Shown piece by piece: positions 9,176 through 18,094 of a stretch of 64,000 nt of DNA. Made by a program: the position numbers and the translations under genes. The notes beneath the pieces were generated by a model. That model ran no database searches and was not told where the DNA came from. It saw nothing but the letters and a program-made list of their open reading frames with translations. Position 1 is the stretch's first letter; every line of letters begins with the position of its first letter. The stretch is from contig CAZJUQ010000005.1 of NCBI GenBank assembly GCA_964549335.1, forward strand, positions 76,830 to 140,829, given 5' to 3'. The stretch is from Sulfidibacterium sp964549335. Lineage in GTDB: Bacteria > Bacteroidota > Bacteroidia > Bacteroidales > F082.

Positions 9176-9183
9176 CGGTTCGT

Positions 9184-9205
9184 AAAAAGAGGTATCCCTC
9201 TTTTT
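9184..9205 (+). terminator. Intrinsic terminator after porQ
   Basis: AAAAAGAGG (9184-9192) and CCTCTTTTT (9197-9205) form a 9-bp stem around a TATC loop, followed by more T. It lies 9 bases after the porQ stop codon and just before the recN promoter element. Confidence 0.75.
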
Positions 9206-9207
9206 TT

Positions 9208-9215
9208 TACATTTG
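9208..9215 (+). promoter_or_regulatory. Probable -7 box for recN
   Basis: TACATTTG matches the Bacteroidota TAnnTTTG -7 consensus and lies 18 bases before the recN ATG. It overlaps the T-tract region of the porQ terminator. A -33 TTG at correct spacing was not seen. Confidence 0.5.
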
Positions 9216-9232
9216 CCTTTTACGCAATAAAT

Positions 9233-10888
9233 ATGTTAACGTCGTTATCGGTAAAGAATTACGCTTTAATTGAGGCGCTGCAAATAGAGTTCGGCAAAGG
9301 TTTTACGGCAATAACCGGTGAAACCGGAGCCGGAAAATCGATATTGCTCGGCGCTCTGGCACTTGTCCTCGGAAAACGTGCCGACTCGGCAACCTTGCGC
9401 GATAAAAATAAAAAATGTATCGTTGAAGCCGATTTCAATATCGAAAAATTATCATTGCAAGATTTTTTTTATGAAAACGACCTTGACTACGAAAATATCG
9501 CCACATTAAGAAGAGAGATACTGCCTACGGGAAAATCGCGTGCTTTTGTCAACGATACCCCCGTTAGTTTAAACATAATGAAAAGGCTGGGCGAAATGCT
9601 TGTGGATGTCCACTCGCAGCACCAAACCTTACTTTTAAGCAAACCCGAATTTCAAACAAACCTCTTTGACAGCTATATAAACAATCCGCAAATTCTGCTA
9701 CAATATCAAGAAGCTTTTAACAAATACAAACGTATTGAAAACGATTTGAAAAAACTCATGGACAAAAAAGAGAATGCAGCCAAAGAGGAGGACTATCTGC
9801 GCTATCAACTTTCGGAGCTTGAAAACGCATCGGAAACAATAGACAATTTCGACGACTTGAAAAACATGGAAGTAACGCTCGCCCATGCCGAAGAGATTGC
9901 CGAATCCATTAAAAAAGCCCTCTTTTTACTGTCGGACAGCAATATGCCGGCAATTGTACAAATAGCATCGGCAAAAGATGCCTTATCAAAAACTGTTTCG
10001 TACAATAATGATTTGAACGAACTGTACAAACGTCTTGAGCCGATTGTCATAGAGCTTAAAGATATTGTTGCCGAACTCGAACTAACCGGTAACAACCTGG
10101 ATTTTAATCCCGCCCTCATTGATTCGATTAACGAAAAACTCGATAACATTTACCGCTTGCAGAAAAAACACAACGTTCAAAACGTTGGTGATTTGCAGGA
10201 AATAAGAAATAAAATTGCGGAAAAATTAAACGAAATGGAGAGCGTTGACACGGAGTTGGAAACAAAAAAGAGGGAGTTCGAAAAGCAAAAAAAAGTAATA
10301 TCGGAAAGGGCGGCACGGCTCAGTTTGTTGCGCAAAGAGCAGGCTCCCATATTCGAAAAAAAGGTAAAAGGGTTGCTATCACGCCTCGGCATGCCACATG
10401 CACAACTTAAAGTGAAGATACAGAAAACCGGGGATTTTACCCTGTACGGAAGCGATAAAATATCATTTCTTTTTTCGGCCAACAAAGGAATGGATGCCGA
10501 AGAAATAAGCAAAGTGGCTTCGGGGGGTGAATTTTCGAGGTTAATGCTTGCACTCAAGGCTATGATAAGAGAAAACAGCATTTTACCCACTATAATTTTC
10601 GATGAAATCGACAGCGGCATCTCGGGCGAAATAGCGGGAAAAACGGGAACCATCTTAAAAGAGATGTCGGAAAAAATTCAGGTTATCGCCATAACTCACC
10701 TGCCGCAAATTGCAGCCAAAGCGGACATTCACATTAAAGTATTCAAAGAGACCACAGGCGAAAAAACATCCTCAAACCTTAAACTTCTTTCGGACAAAGA
10801 ACGGGTCTTGGAAATCGCAAAACTCATAAGCGACAAAAAAATTACAAAAGCGGCAATGGAGACGGCCGAAACATTACTTAACAATTAA
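9233..10888 (+). CDS. recN: DNA repair protein RecN
   Basis: RecN is an SMC-like ATPase that acts at double-strand breaks. The 551 residues are the usual size. The N-terminal ATPase half begins MLTSLSVKNYALIE with Walker A GETGAGKS at 29-36. A long coiled coil rich in Lys and Glu spans roughly 150-390. The C-terminal half has the ABC signature VASGGEFSRLMLAL, Walker B PTIIFDEIDSGISG and the D-loop/His-switch ITHLPQIAAKAD. The LEA-like lipoprotein gene starts 9 bases downstream and is probably co-transcribed. No SOS box was recognised. The protein is cytoplasmic and DNA-associated. Confidence 0.96.
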   Translation: MLTSLSVKNYALIEALQIEFGKGFTAITGETGAGKSILLGALALVLGKRADSATLRDKNKKCIVEADFNIEKLSLQDFFYENDLDYENIATLRREILPTGKSRAFVNDTPVSLNIMKRLGEMLVDVHSQHQTLLLSKPEFQTNLFDSYINNPQILLQYQEAFNKYKRIENDLKKLMDKKENAAKEEDYLRYQLSELENASETIDNFDDLKNMEVTLAHAEEIAESIKKALFLLSDSNMPAIVQIASAKDALSKTVSYNNDLNELYKRLEPIVIELKDIVAELELTGNNLDFNPALIDSINEKLDNIYRLQKKHNVQNVGDLQEIRNKIAEKLNEMESVDTELETKKREFEKQKKVISERAARLSLLRKEQAPIFEKKVKGLLSRLGMPHAQLKVKIQKTGDFTLYGSDKISFLFSANKGMDAEEISKVASGGEFSRLMLALKAMIRENSILPTIIFDEIDSGISGEIAGKTGTILKEMSEKIQVIAITHLPQIAAKADIHIKVFKETTGEKTSSNLKLLSDKERVLEIAKLISDKKITKAAMETAETLLNN

Positions 10889-10897
10889 ATTGCAGCT

Positions 10898-11479
10898 ATG
10901 GTTATTTTAAAGAAATTATCCTTTTTCGTAATTATCGCCCTTCTGTTAAATTCTTGCGATATTCTTGAGCAAATAAACGAGGCCGAACGTTTTGCCCAAT
11001 GCAACTTTTCTATTTCAGGCGTACAATTGCTCGATATAGCAGGCGTTGACATCAGCCACATTAAAAGTCAAAGCGATATAAATGTGGGAGAGATGTTGAC
11101 AATTGGCGGAGCACTGGCAAACGGCAAACTGCCCACAACCCTTAATGTAAATATAAATGCATACAACCCAAACACAAAAAATGCCGCAATTTCGGGCATC
11201 GACTGGGAAGTTTATATGAAAGAGACAAAATATGCGAGCGGAAAGATAAACAAACGCATTGACATTTTACCGGGACAGTCAGCCTCATTTCCTCTTAAAG
11301 TGCAATTCGATTTGCTGAACATTTTTTCTTCAAACTCCTTAAACGACATATTGGCCTTTATTTCGGACGGGAGTAAAGAAAACCTTAAAAAACTCGACAT
11401 TAAAGCCCGTATAAAACCGTGGTACAAAGTGGGAGGTCAAATCAAACCCGCTCCGGCGGCAATTACAATACGCCCGTAA
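10898..11479 (+). CDS. LEA-type-2-like lipoprotein
   Basis: This is a 193-residue lipoprotein with a signal and lipobox LLLNSC, giving lipidated Cys20. The mature part contains short beta-strand stretches such as NVNINAYNPNTKNAAISGIDWEV and a later strand around LPGQSASFPLKV. This is the pattern of late-embryogenesis-abundant type 2 (WHy-like) beta-sandwich domains found in many bacterial envelope proteins. No enzymatic motif is visible. It follows recN by 9 bases, probably only by transcriptional convenience, and ends 10 bases before the convergent ABC-F gene. The function is unknown; family placement is by overall pattern. Confidence 0.65.
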   Translation: MVILKKLSFFVIIALLLNSCDILEQINEAERFAQCNFSISGVQLLDIAGVDISHIKSQSDINVGEMLTIGGALANGKLPTTLNVNINAYNPNTKNAAISGIDWEVYMKETKYASGKINKRIDILPGQSASFPLKVQFDLLNIFSSNSLNDILAFISDGSKENLKKLDIKARIKPWYKVGGQIKPAPAAITIRP

Positions 11480-11488
11480 CTCCTGTTG

Positions 11489-13372
11489 CTACGAATTTTT
11501 CTTTTCGTCGAGCTCAAGCCAGCGCATGGTTTTTTCGTCTATTTCGTCAATGAGCAGTCCTATTTTTTTTGATATTTCGTTAAGTTTCAAATAATCGCCG
11601 CCCGTTTGCAGTAACGTTTTTTCCATTTCAACCTTTTCTTTCTCCAGCAATTCTATCTCTTTTTCCAACCGTTCATACTCCAATTTTTCTTTATACGACA
11701 AACCTTTTCGTTTGTGCATCTTTCCGCTCGCGGCTTTGTCGGCCTCTTTTACACCAATTCTCTTTTTTACATTTTCAGACTCTTTTGAGAGTTTGTATGC
11801 AGTAAAGTTTCCGTAAAAATCCTCTATTTTTCCCTCCCCCTCAAAAACAAACAAATGATCCGTCAACCGGTCGAGAAAATAACGGTCGTGCGAAACAAGT
11901 ATCAAACATCCTTTGTATTCCGACAAAAACTCTTCGAGTTTGTTAAGTGTAACAATGTCCAAATCGTTTGTAGGTTCGTCAAGTATAAGGAAATTGGGGT
12001 TTTTTACCAAAACCGTCAAGAGGTAAAGCCTTCGCATTTCGCCTCCGCTGAGTTTCGAAACGGGTTGAGTCTGCATGGCGGGAGGAAACAAAAAGTAATT
12101 TAAAAACTGTGATGCCGTCATTTGCCGGTTTTTATCCAACACTATTACTTCGGCAATATCTTTCACCACATCAATTATCCTTTTTTCGCCCGACACTTGC
12201 AATCCCTTTTGGGTATAATAACCGGTGACAATGGTATCGCCTTTTATTACCGTGCCGCTGCCGGGGGGTTCAATTCCCGCTATGACATTTAAAAACGTTG
12301 ACTTGCCGGCACCGTTTTTCCCGATTATTCCCACACGTTCGCCCTTTTTGAATATATAGCTGAAATTCTCAACAATTTTAATGTCGCCGTAGCTTTTCGA
12401 CACATTTTTAAGTTCCAAGATTTTACCACCGAGGCGCTGCATATTAACTTCCAACTTAATTTCCGCCTCTCCTACCCTCTCCGAAGCTTTATCTTTTATT
12501 TGATAAAAAGCATCTATTCTCGCTTTCGATTTGTGAGTGCGTGCTTTCGGCATTTTACGCATCCACTCCAGTTCCTTCTTTAACCGTTTAGCCGCCTTGC
12601 CGATTTCGATACCGCGTTTTTGGATACGTTCGGTACGTTTTTCAAGAAAAAAGGCATAATTACCTTTATATGAATAGAGCTTTCCGCCGTCAAGTTCCAA
12701 AATGGTATTGCAAATTTTATCGAGAAAGTACCTGTCGTGAGTTACCATTAACAGTGTAATATTGGCAGACGAAAGAAAATTTTCCAGCCACTCAATCATC
12801 TCTATATCAAGATGATTGGTCGGTTCGTCCAAAAGTAAAAAATCGGGATTATCAAGAAGCAACATAGCCAAAGCAAGACGTTTTTGCTGTCCTCCCGAAA
12901 GGGTATTCACCTTTTGGTCAAGTTTTTGAATACCGAACCTGTAAAGCATCTCCTTCATTTTACGGTCGAAATCCCAGGCATTAAACCTATCCATCAAATT
13001 GGCAAGTCTTCCCACACTCTTTCTTACTTCAGGAGTATCGTTTACAGCCTGCCGTTCTATGGCCTTGTTGTATTCGGAGATAATTAATGTCACCTGCAAT
13101 CCCGCCTTTTTCACAAAATTTTCAACACTGTCATACGAATCGAAACGGGGCAATTGCGGTAAATAGGCAACTTTAACGCCGTTTTTCACAACCACATTAC
13201 CACTATCTTTAAAATCTTTCCCTGCAATAATTTTTAACAACGTCGATTTTCCCGCCCCGTTACGCGCTATCAACCCCGTTTTATCGCCTTTCGACAAACC
13301 GAAAGTAATTTCTTGGAACAAGAGTTTACCGGCATACGATTTGGAAAGATTTTCAACTGACAAATAATTCAT
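11489..13372 (-). CDS. ABC-F family ATPase (Uup/EttA-like)
   Basis: The 627 residues carry two ABC ATPase domains on one chain and no membrane segments. Domain 1 has Walker A ARNGAGKST at 36-44, signature LSGGQQKRLALAM and Walker B LLLDEPTNHLD. Domain 2 has GKNGAGKST, LSGGEMRRLYLL and LILDEPTNDLD. A charged linker between them and a C-terminal coiled coil (about 550-620, EKLEYERLEKEIELLEKEK) make it Uup-like. ABC-F proteins act on ribosomes (translation factors, antibiotic protection), and Uup-like members with the coiled coil also bind DNA junctions. Which role applies here cannot be told. It is monocistronic and convergent with the LEA-like gene. Confidence 0.93.
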   Translation of the reverse strand: MNYLSVENLSKSYAGKLLFQEITFGLSKGDKTGLIARNGAGKSTLLKIIAGKDFKDSGNVVVKNGVKVAYLPQLPRFDSYDSVENFVKKAGLQVTLIISEYNKAIERQAVNDTPEVRKSVGRLANLMDRFNAWDFDRKMKEMLYRFGIQKLDQKVNTLSGGQQKRLALAMLLLDNPDFLLLDEPTNHLDIEMIEWLENFLSSANITLLMVTHDRYFLDKICNTILELDGGKLYSYKGNYAFFLEKRTERIQKRGIEIGKAAKRLKKELEWMRKMPKARTHKSKARIDAFYQIKDKASERVGEAEIKLEVNMQRLGGKILELKNVSKSYGDIKIVENFSYIFKKGERVGIIGKNGAGKSTFLNVIAGIEPPGSGTVIKGDTIVTGYYTQKGLQVSGEKRIIDVVKDIAEVIVLDKNRQMTASQFLNYFLFPPAMQTQPVSKLSGGEMRRLYLLTVLVKNPNFLILDEPTNDLDIVTLNKLEEFLSEYKGCLILVSHDRYFLDRLTDHLFVFEGEGKIEDFYGNFTAYKLSKESENVKKRIGVKEADKAASGKMHKRKGLSYKEKLEYERLEKEIELLEKEKVEMEKTLLQTGGDYLKLNEISKKIGLLIDEIDEKTMRWLELDEKKNS

Positions 13373-13429
13373 TTATCTCTTTTTACAAACGGCAAAAATA
13401 GGTATAATAAAAGGTAAAAAAAATTTGAT

Positions 13430-13437
13430 TACTTTTG
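13430..13437 (+). promoter_or_regulatory. Probable -7 box for the outer-membrane barrel gene
   Basis: TACTTTTG matches TAnnTTTG exactly and lies 20 bases before the ATG at 13457. It sits in the short divergent gap with the ABC-F gene, which supports the start chosen for the barrel gene. Confidence 0.55.
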
Positions 13438-13456
13438 GACGAAAAAAGATATTGAA

Positions 13457-14164
13457 ATGAAACGGAAAGATATCCTGTTGTTTGCCGTATTCCTCTTTTG
13501 CGTAGTTTATGCCGCGGCACAGTCGCATCAACATATGGGAATAAGTGCGGGGCCATCGTTTGCAATGTCGGATTTTGCAAAAACCGATTTGCAAGACAGC
13601 ACCTCGGGATTTGCCAAAACAGGAGTGGGAATAAATTTCGTGTATGCATTCCGCATGAGCCATAATTTGGGATTTCAACTTAATATAAGTTATAACTCAA
13701 ATAATTTGGACAACATTAAACTGGCCGAATCGGCCCAAGAGCTAAATCCGGGGACATCATTCAGTGTAGGATATTTAAATCCGTGGAACTCGGGGAACCT
13801 GCTTTTCGGTCCCTATTTACGTTTTCCCGTAACATCACATCTATCGTTCGACGTCAGAGGATTAATAGGATTTAACGGCTCTTACTCACCCGACTTTACA
13901 ATAAACGGCATCTCAGAAACAGGCGAAAAGATAGAATACAAACGCTATGCGGCAAAATCGTTTAATTTCGGTTATTCGGCGGGGGCAGGATTTAAATACA
14001 GAATAAACAACTACTATATTTTGCTTTTCGGCGATTATTCGGGAACCAATGCCAAATTTAACAGCGTAACGGGAATAGGCTGGAACAACGAACCTTACAA
14101 CATCTATTTTACCCAAAAAATATCGTCGTTGAGAATATCGTTGGGATTTGCATACATCTTATAA
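13457..14164 (+). CDS. PorT-like outer-membrane beta-barrel protein
   Basis: This 235-residue protein has a signal peptide at about 1-21 (hydrophobic run LLFAVFLFCVVYAAA, then QS). The mature part is a series of amphipathic strands with aromatic ends (MGISAGPSFAMSDF, LGFQLNISYNSNNL, FNFGYSAGAGFKYRINNYY), and the last strand (LRISLGFAYIL) ends in a hydrophobic residue as outer-membrane barrels do. It resembles the outer-membrane beta-barrel / PorT-like family of about eight strands. No function can be assigned. The glycosylase gene follows 14 bases later and may share its transcript. Confidence 0.75.
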   Translation: MKRKDILLFAVFLFCVVYAAAQSHQHMGISAGPSFAMSDFAKTDLQDSTSGFAKTGVGINFVYAFRMSHNLGFQLNISYNSNNLDNIKLAESAQELNPGTSFSVGYLNPWNSGNLLFGPYLRFPVTSHLSFDVRGLIGFNGSYSPDFTINGISETGEKIEYKRYAAKSFNFGYSAGAGFKYRINNYYILLFGDYSGTNAKFNSVTGIGWNNEPYNIYFTQKISSLRISLGFAYIL

Positions 14165-14178
14165 AACCCATTTTAAGA

Positions 14179-14766
14179 TTGAAAATACCGTTAACCTATT
14201 ACCGGACCGATGATGTGACGGGCATAGCCAAAGATTTGATAGGCAAATACCTGTTTTCGAACATCGACAATAAGATATGCGGAGGAATCATTACCGAAAC
14301 CGAAGCATATGCAGGCATAACAGATAAAGCCTCGCATGCTTACGGAAACCGCCGGACCGCCCGTACCGAGGTAATGTTCGGTATGGGAGGAATGAGCTAC
14401 GTCTATTTCACCTACGGCATGCACCATCTGTTTAATATAGTTACTTCGGTTGAAGGCAACCCGCATGCAGTACTTATAAGGGCAATATACCCCACGCACG
14501 GTTTGGAAACCATAGTACAAAGACGGAAAAACATTAATGACAAGAAAAAATTGTGTGACGGACCGGCAAAGTTGTGCATGGCACTCGGAATTACATTAAA
14601 AGAGAACAATATCCCGCTTGACGGCAATCGCATTTGGCTCGAAGACAGAGGAATAAAGATAAACGACAGTGATATTACAGCCACAAAAAGAGTAGGTGTT
14701 GATTATGCCGGCGACGATGCTTTGCTTCCGTACAGATTTTTGTTTACCGGCGGAATACCGTTGTAA
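14179..14766 (+). CDS. DNA-3-methyladenine glycosylase (AAG/MPG family)
   Basis: This base-excision repair enzyme of 195 residues flips out and removes alkylated purines. Family motifs are clear: GGIITETEAYAG near 34-45 with the catalytic Glu and a Tyr, then MSYVYFTYGMHHLFNIV and HAVLIRAIYP. The DGPAKLCMALGI segment is also characteristic. The start is TTG at 14179: no ATG precedes the conserved N-terminus, and the previous gene stops at 14164. It is therefore probably translated from the transcript that begins at the -7 box near 13430. The protein is monomeric and cytoplasmic in known relatives. Confidence 0.93.
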   Translation: MKIPLTYYRTDDVTGIAKDLIGKYLFSNIDNKICGGIITETEAYAGITDKASHAYGNRRTARTEVMFGMGGMSYVYFTYGMHHLFNIVTSVEGNPHAVLIRAIYPTHGLETIVQRRKNINDKKKLCDGPAKLCMALGITLKENNIPLDGNRIWLEDRGIKINDSDITATKRVGVDYAGDDALLPYRFLFTGGIPL

Positions 14767-14802
14767 ACAGGATGCAAAACAGGAAAGACCGTTCAAAAAA
14801 AA

Positions 14803-14831
14803 ACATCCCGGAAAATAAATTCCCGGGATGT
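14803..14831. terminator. Bidirectional terminator between the glycosylase and HU genes
   Basis: ACATCCCGG (14803-14811) pairs with CCGGGATGT (14823-14831) around an 11-base loop. A run of A at 14795-14803 gives a T-tract on the minus strand, and TTAATTTTTT follows on the plus strand, so it can end both convergent transcripts. Confidence 0.85.
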
Positions 14832-14859
14832 TAATTTTTTCTTAAAAAAGCGTAAAGAT

Positions 14860-15132
14860 TTATTTTACGCCTCTTGATAAGTCAGCACCTCCCTTAAACT
14901 TAACCACTTTTTTAGCGGGAATATTAATTTCCTCGCCGGTTTGCGGGTTACGTCCTTTGCGTGCCGAGCGTGTTGTTACGGAAAAAGTTCCGAAACCAAC
15001 AAGAGCAACACGGTCGCCATTTTTCAATGCATTTGTCGTAGCTTCGATAAAAGCGGATAAAGCTTTTTTGCAGTCTGCTTTGCTCAATCCTGAGCTGGCA
15101 GCCATTGCATCAATTAATTCAGCTTTGTTCAT
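14860..15132 (-). CDS. HU family DNA-binding protein
   Basis: This 90-residue nucleoid protein bends and compacts DNA as a dimer. It starts MNKAELIDAMAASSG and contains the helix pair ending in ALKNGDRVALVGFGTF, then the DNA-binding arm with RKGRNPQTGEEI and a final VKFKGG. The ATG at 15132 is preferred over an upstream in-frame start at 15171, because the -7 box TATATTTG occupies 15171-15178 and the classical HU N-terminus begins here. A strong terminator follows. It is likely highly expressed. Confidence 0.96.
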   Translation of the reverse strand: MNKAELIDAMAASSGLSKADCKKALSAFIEATTNALKNGDRVALVGFGTFSVTTRSARKGRNPQTGEEINIPAKKVVKFKGGADLSRGVK

Positions 15133-15170
15133 TTTTGAAAAAATTTTAATTAAACTATTTTTAACGCACA

Positions 15171-15200
15171 CAAATATATATTAATTTCAAATAAAATCAA
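15171..15200 (-). promoter_or_regulatory. Bacteroidota promoter for HU (-33/-7)
   Basis: On the minus strand TTG (15198-15200) is followed by 19 bases and then TATATTTG (15171-15178), which fits the TTG-N17-21-TAnnTTTG consensus closely. It lies about 40 bases before the HU ATG and decides that start. Confidence 0.75.
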
Positions 15201-15311
15201 GTGTTTTACGATAAAATGAGAGGAAAATGTTAATAATTTAAAGCATTTGTTAATAAAACCCACCCTTTTTCATATCCTTTTCGCCTTTTCGAAGCGAAAA
15301 TTTAAAATGTT

Positions 15312-16658
15312 TTATCCCTCCTTTAGCAGTTCAAAAAGAGTAATTTCGGGTAATATTCCTATTCTTCCCGGATATCCTATGGAGCCGATACCCCTGTTTA
15401 CATAAAGCATATTGCCGCTTCCGGCATCTTTGTAAAGCCCCGCCCAGTGTTTATAAACGTATTGTGCGGGACTCCATTTCAAAGACTTTGTCTCTATGCC
15501 GAATTGAAATCCGTGGGTATGTCCCGAAAGTGAAATATCAATATCATATTTACCGGGGACTATTACTTCGTCCCAGTGAGTTGGGTCATGTGTCATCAAA
15601 ATTTTAAAAACTCCCTTTTCAATGCCTTTTACCGCCTTTTCAATATCGCCGTATTTTGGAAAACGCTTATGGCTACCCCAATTTTCCACACCCACCAAGG
15701 CTATTTTTTCCTTGCCGCGGAAAATAAGCTCGTGAGTATTGTTCATAAGTTTCCAACCGATACGCCTGTAAAAAGCATAAAGTTGTTGCATGTTTTTCCT
15801 TTTGGCTTCGTGCGAAGGCCAGCTCACATATTCCCCGTAGTCATGATTTCCGAGTGTTGCATAGACACCGTGTTTTGCTTTTATTTTTTTCAACGTATCT
15901 TCAAAACGGAAAGCCTCTTTGGTGGAAAAATTCACCAAATCGCCTGTAAACAAAACCAAGTCGGCACTTAATCCGTTAATTACCGCCACAGCCTCTTCCA
16001 AAGGTTTTTTCGATTTCCAACTTCCGAGGTGCATGTCCGAAATCTGCACTATCCTCATGCCTTGGAAAGAGCCGGGAAGCCTTTTGGAAACAATTTTCTG
16101 TTTTACAAGATTAAATTGATATACCCACTTAAACATTCCGGTAAGCATGGTACCGAAAACCAACCCTCCCGACAAGTATGCCATATACTCCAGAAACTTT
16201 CCCCGCGTAATTCCCTCTTCGCCTCCTTTCCTTATCTCTATTCTCTTGCTCCTTTTAAAGAGATGAAGCATCTTTTCGAATACCCTCAATAAATCGGCAA
16301 CAGTCAAAAAAATCAGCGGAAAAATCTTTGCAGTGTAAAAAACAAGAATAAATCCCGTAAGATATGTGGTTATAACCGGACTCCATTTATTTAAAGGTAT
16401 AAAAAACGACACCGTTATCATGGTTAAAACCGAAATCATGGGCAGCCAAAAAACAAAGGTTATCAAACCGTTCCAAAAACGCCCGTAATGAAAGATACTC
16501 TTTTTTACCGCCGTCCATAAGTACAGGTCGCTCAACAGCAATATTGCCATAACGATATATTGCATACCGTAACGCGGAAAAGAGTAATGTACCGAAAACC
16601 AACCGGCGACAAGCAGTGCAAATAGTACGGTAAAACTTAGCAACTTTGATTTTAACAT
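15312..16658 (-). CDS. Membrane-anchored metallophosphoesterase (YaeI-like)
   Basis: The 448 residues combine four or so N-terminal hydrophobic segments (about 5-25, 33-50, 66-90, 95-120) and a further one near 160-178 with a calcineurin-type metallophosphoesterase domain. Metal motifs are in order: SDMHLG with Asp208 and His210, GDLVNF with Asp240, GNHD at 270-273, a His in MTHDPTHW, and GHTHG. Relatives include YaeI and other membrane phosphoesterases acting on phospholipid-like or nucleotide substrates. The substrate here is unknown. The phosphatase domain should lie on one face of the inner membrane. It is transcribed alone on the minus strand. Confidence 0.88.
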   Translation of the reverse strand: MLKSKLLSFTVLFALLVAGWFSVHYSFPRYGMQYIVMAILLLSDLYLWTAVKKSIFHYGRFWNGLITFVFWLPMISVLTMITVSFFIPLNKWSPVITTYLTGFILVFYTAKIFPLIFLTVADLLRVFEKMLHLFKRSKRIEIRKGGEEGITRGKFLEYMAYLSGGLVFGTMLTGMFKWVYQFNLVKQKIVSKRLPGSFQGMRIVQISDMHLGSWKSKKPLEEAVAVINGLSADLVLFTGDLVNFSTKEAFRFEDTLKKIKAKHGVYATLGNHDYGEYVSWPSHEAKRKNMQQLYAFYRRIGWKLMNNTHELIFRGKEKIALVGVENWGSHKRFPKYGDIEKAVKGIEKGVFKILMTHDPTHWDEVIVPGKYDIDISLSGHTHGFQFGIETKSLKWSPAQYVYKHWAGLYKDAGSGNMLYVNRGIGSIGYPGRIGILPEITLFELLKEG

Positions 16659-16785
16659 GTTTTTTTATTGCTTAACGGTTTTAATACGGTGTCTCCCGCC
16701 TTTTATTTTTTTCTCCGTATTTCAAAATATTATCCTGTTTAAACGACAACCGTTAGCGGCATACGGTTTCGATTGCCGTTTATGT

Positions 16786-17928
16786 TTATTCGTTCATTAT
16801 ACGTTTTATATCTTGCACGGTAGGATTAACAGCCACTATTTTCCCGTTATTATCAACTAAAAATTGTTTTCCGCCCGACTTGGATATATTATATTTTTCC
16901 CAAATATTATTTTTATTCTTTATTTCGGAGAGCACCAACCACGGGTAATTATATTTCCTTAACGCATCAAGATACTGTTTCCTGTCGTTTATACCCCCTA
17001 TAACTCCTATCACTTCAAAACCGAATTTATTTAACTCTTCGTACAACGGTAACAGATTTTTGCTTTTTCTTATACACGGAACACACCATGGAGACCATAA
17101 ATCGATTAAGGTAAGTTGTTTCGTAAATACCACATCCGAAATCCTGTGATTTGTTCCACTTGAATCGGGAGCAACAAAATCGACAAACCTTCCGCCAACT
17201 TTAATGTTTTCAAGACCGTTTACTCTGTAACCTGCTATTTCGTTATAAGGATGGCCGGGAAACCGCTGTTTAAACCTGTTCAAGATATGTTTAAGAGTGT
17301 CAACAGGTATATGCTTCCTGTCCCTTTCGATATTAAGCAGAGTCAAAAATCTGCTATAATCATAAATATTCAACTCATCCACGGGTTTTCCGTAAACTGA
17401 CAATTCAGCTTCATCGTATATCGAGTCTATCTTGTTCGAAACAAACAACCCGTATTCAGACAGCGACATATTAATATTGCTTAGGGAGTCTTTTTTAGTG
17501 TACCAAAACATATACTCGTCGTAATAATCCTCTTCAAAACGCTTGGTTAACTCTTTTTCCTTTAATGAAAGTTTACTCCCTGTAATTTTATCATTACCCT
17601 TTTGACTCACCGGATATAATACGAATTTTAAGGTGTCGCCATCGGGGAAAAAAGTAACCGGATCCCATAAACCGCGTTTATACTCATCTTCAAAAACGAG
17701 TTCGTACGCCTCGATATATTTGTATTTTAAATCATATTCAAAATTACCGAGACTGTCGATAAATATTCGCTTTTCGCTATTTTCAGGGCTATCAACCTGT
17801 TTTTTAAGAATCAACACCCTGCTCTCTCTGTTTACAACTTTGCCGGTTAAATGACAAATGAATTCATCAGAATTATTGCAACCCGAAAAGATAAATGTAA
17901 AGGTCACTATTGCAATAAACAGTTTCAA
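16786..17928 (-). CDS. Thioredoxin-fold lipoprotein (TlpA/ResA-like with DUF4369-like N-domain)
   Basis: This 380-residue exported protein has a short signal and a lipobox FSGC, with lipid-bearing Cys17. Residues about 20-120 form a beta-rich DUF4369-like domain, 120-230 are helical, and 245-380 form a redoxin/thioredoxin domain with active site WCVPC (Cys282, Cys285). Such proteins reduce or isomerise disulfides at the periplasmic face of the envelope in Bacteroidota. The start is TTG at 17928, because it is the only start that yields the complete lipoprotein signal. The downstream region up to 16659 contains overlapping inverted repeats (AACCGT/ACGGTT) but no clear T-tract terminator. Confidence 0.87.
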   Translation of the reverse strand: MKLFIAIVTFTFIFSGCNNSDEFICHLTGKVVNRESRVLILKKQVDSPENSEKRIFIDSLGNFEYDLKYKYIEAYELVFEDEYKRGLWDPVTFFPDGDTLKFVLYPVSQKGNDKITGSKLSLKEKELTKRFEEDYYDEYMFWYTKKDSLSNINMSLSEYGLFVSNKIDSIYDEAELSVYGKPVDELNIYDYSRFLTLLNIERDRKHIPVDTLKHILNRFKQRFPGHPYNEIAGYRVNGLENIKVGGRFVDFVAPDSSGTNHRISDVVFTKQLTLIDLWSPWCVPCIRKSKNLLPLYEELNKFGFEVIGVIGGINDRKQYLDALRKYNYPWLVLSEIKNKNNIWEKYNISKSGGKQFLVDNNGKIVAVNPTVQDIKRIMNE

Positions 17929-18094
17929 TTTTTTATTTTTTTGTCAATTTGTTAAACATTCCCGGCTGTGGAGCAAAGGTTTCTACGCCACTGTTTTCAA
18001 ACCGCCATGTCACTCATCTTTAATCATTGGTTTCATAGTTAGCGCTTTCGCGGCATTACCTGTAACCAGTGTTGTGCGCCGGCTTTTTATTATT
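17929..18094. other. Unexplained intergenic block, richer in GC than other gaps
   Basis: This 166-base gap contains no open reading frame longer than a few codons on either strand. Its centre (about 17961-18087) is not AT-rich like the other gaps in the window, and it ends in a GC-rich GTTGTGCGCCGGC followed by T. It looks like a dispersed intergenic repeat or a decayed element rather than a promoter, but a single copy in this window cannot prove that. Confidence 0.3.

Noticed and set aside
15133..15171. Longer N-terminus of HU
   Set aside because: The -7 box overlaps the extension and the family start is at 15132.
16659..16785. Overlapping inverted repeats after the thioredoxin-fold gene
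   Set aside because: AACCGT/ACGGTT and CGGCA/TGCCG pair locally, but no T-tract follows, so no terminator was called.
18020..18082. Possible integron attC site in the intergenic block
   Set aside because: GTTGTGC fails the GTTRRRY core and no matching RYYYAAC arm was found.
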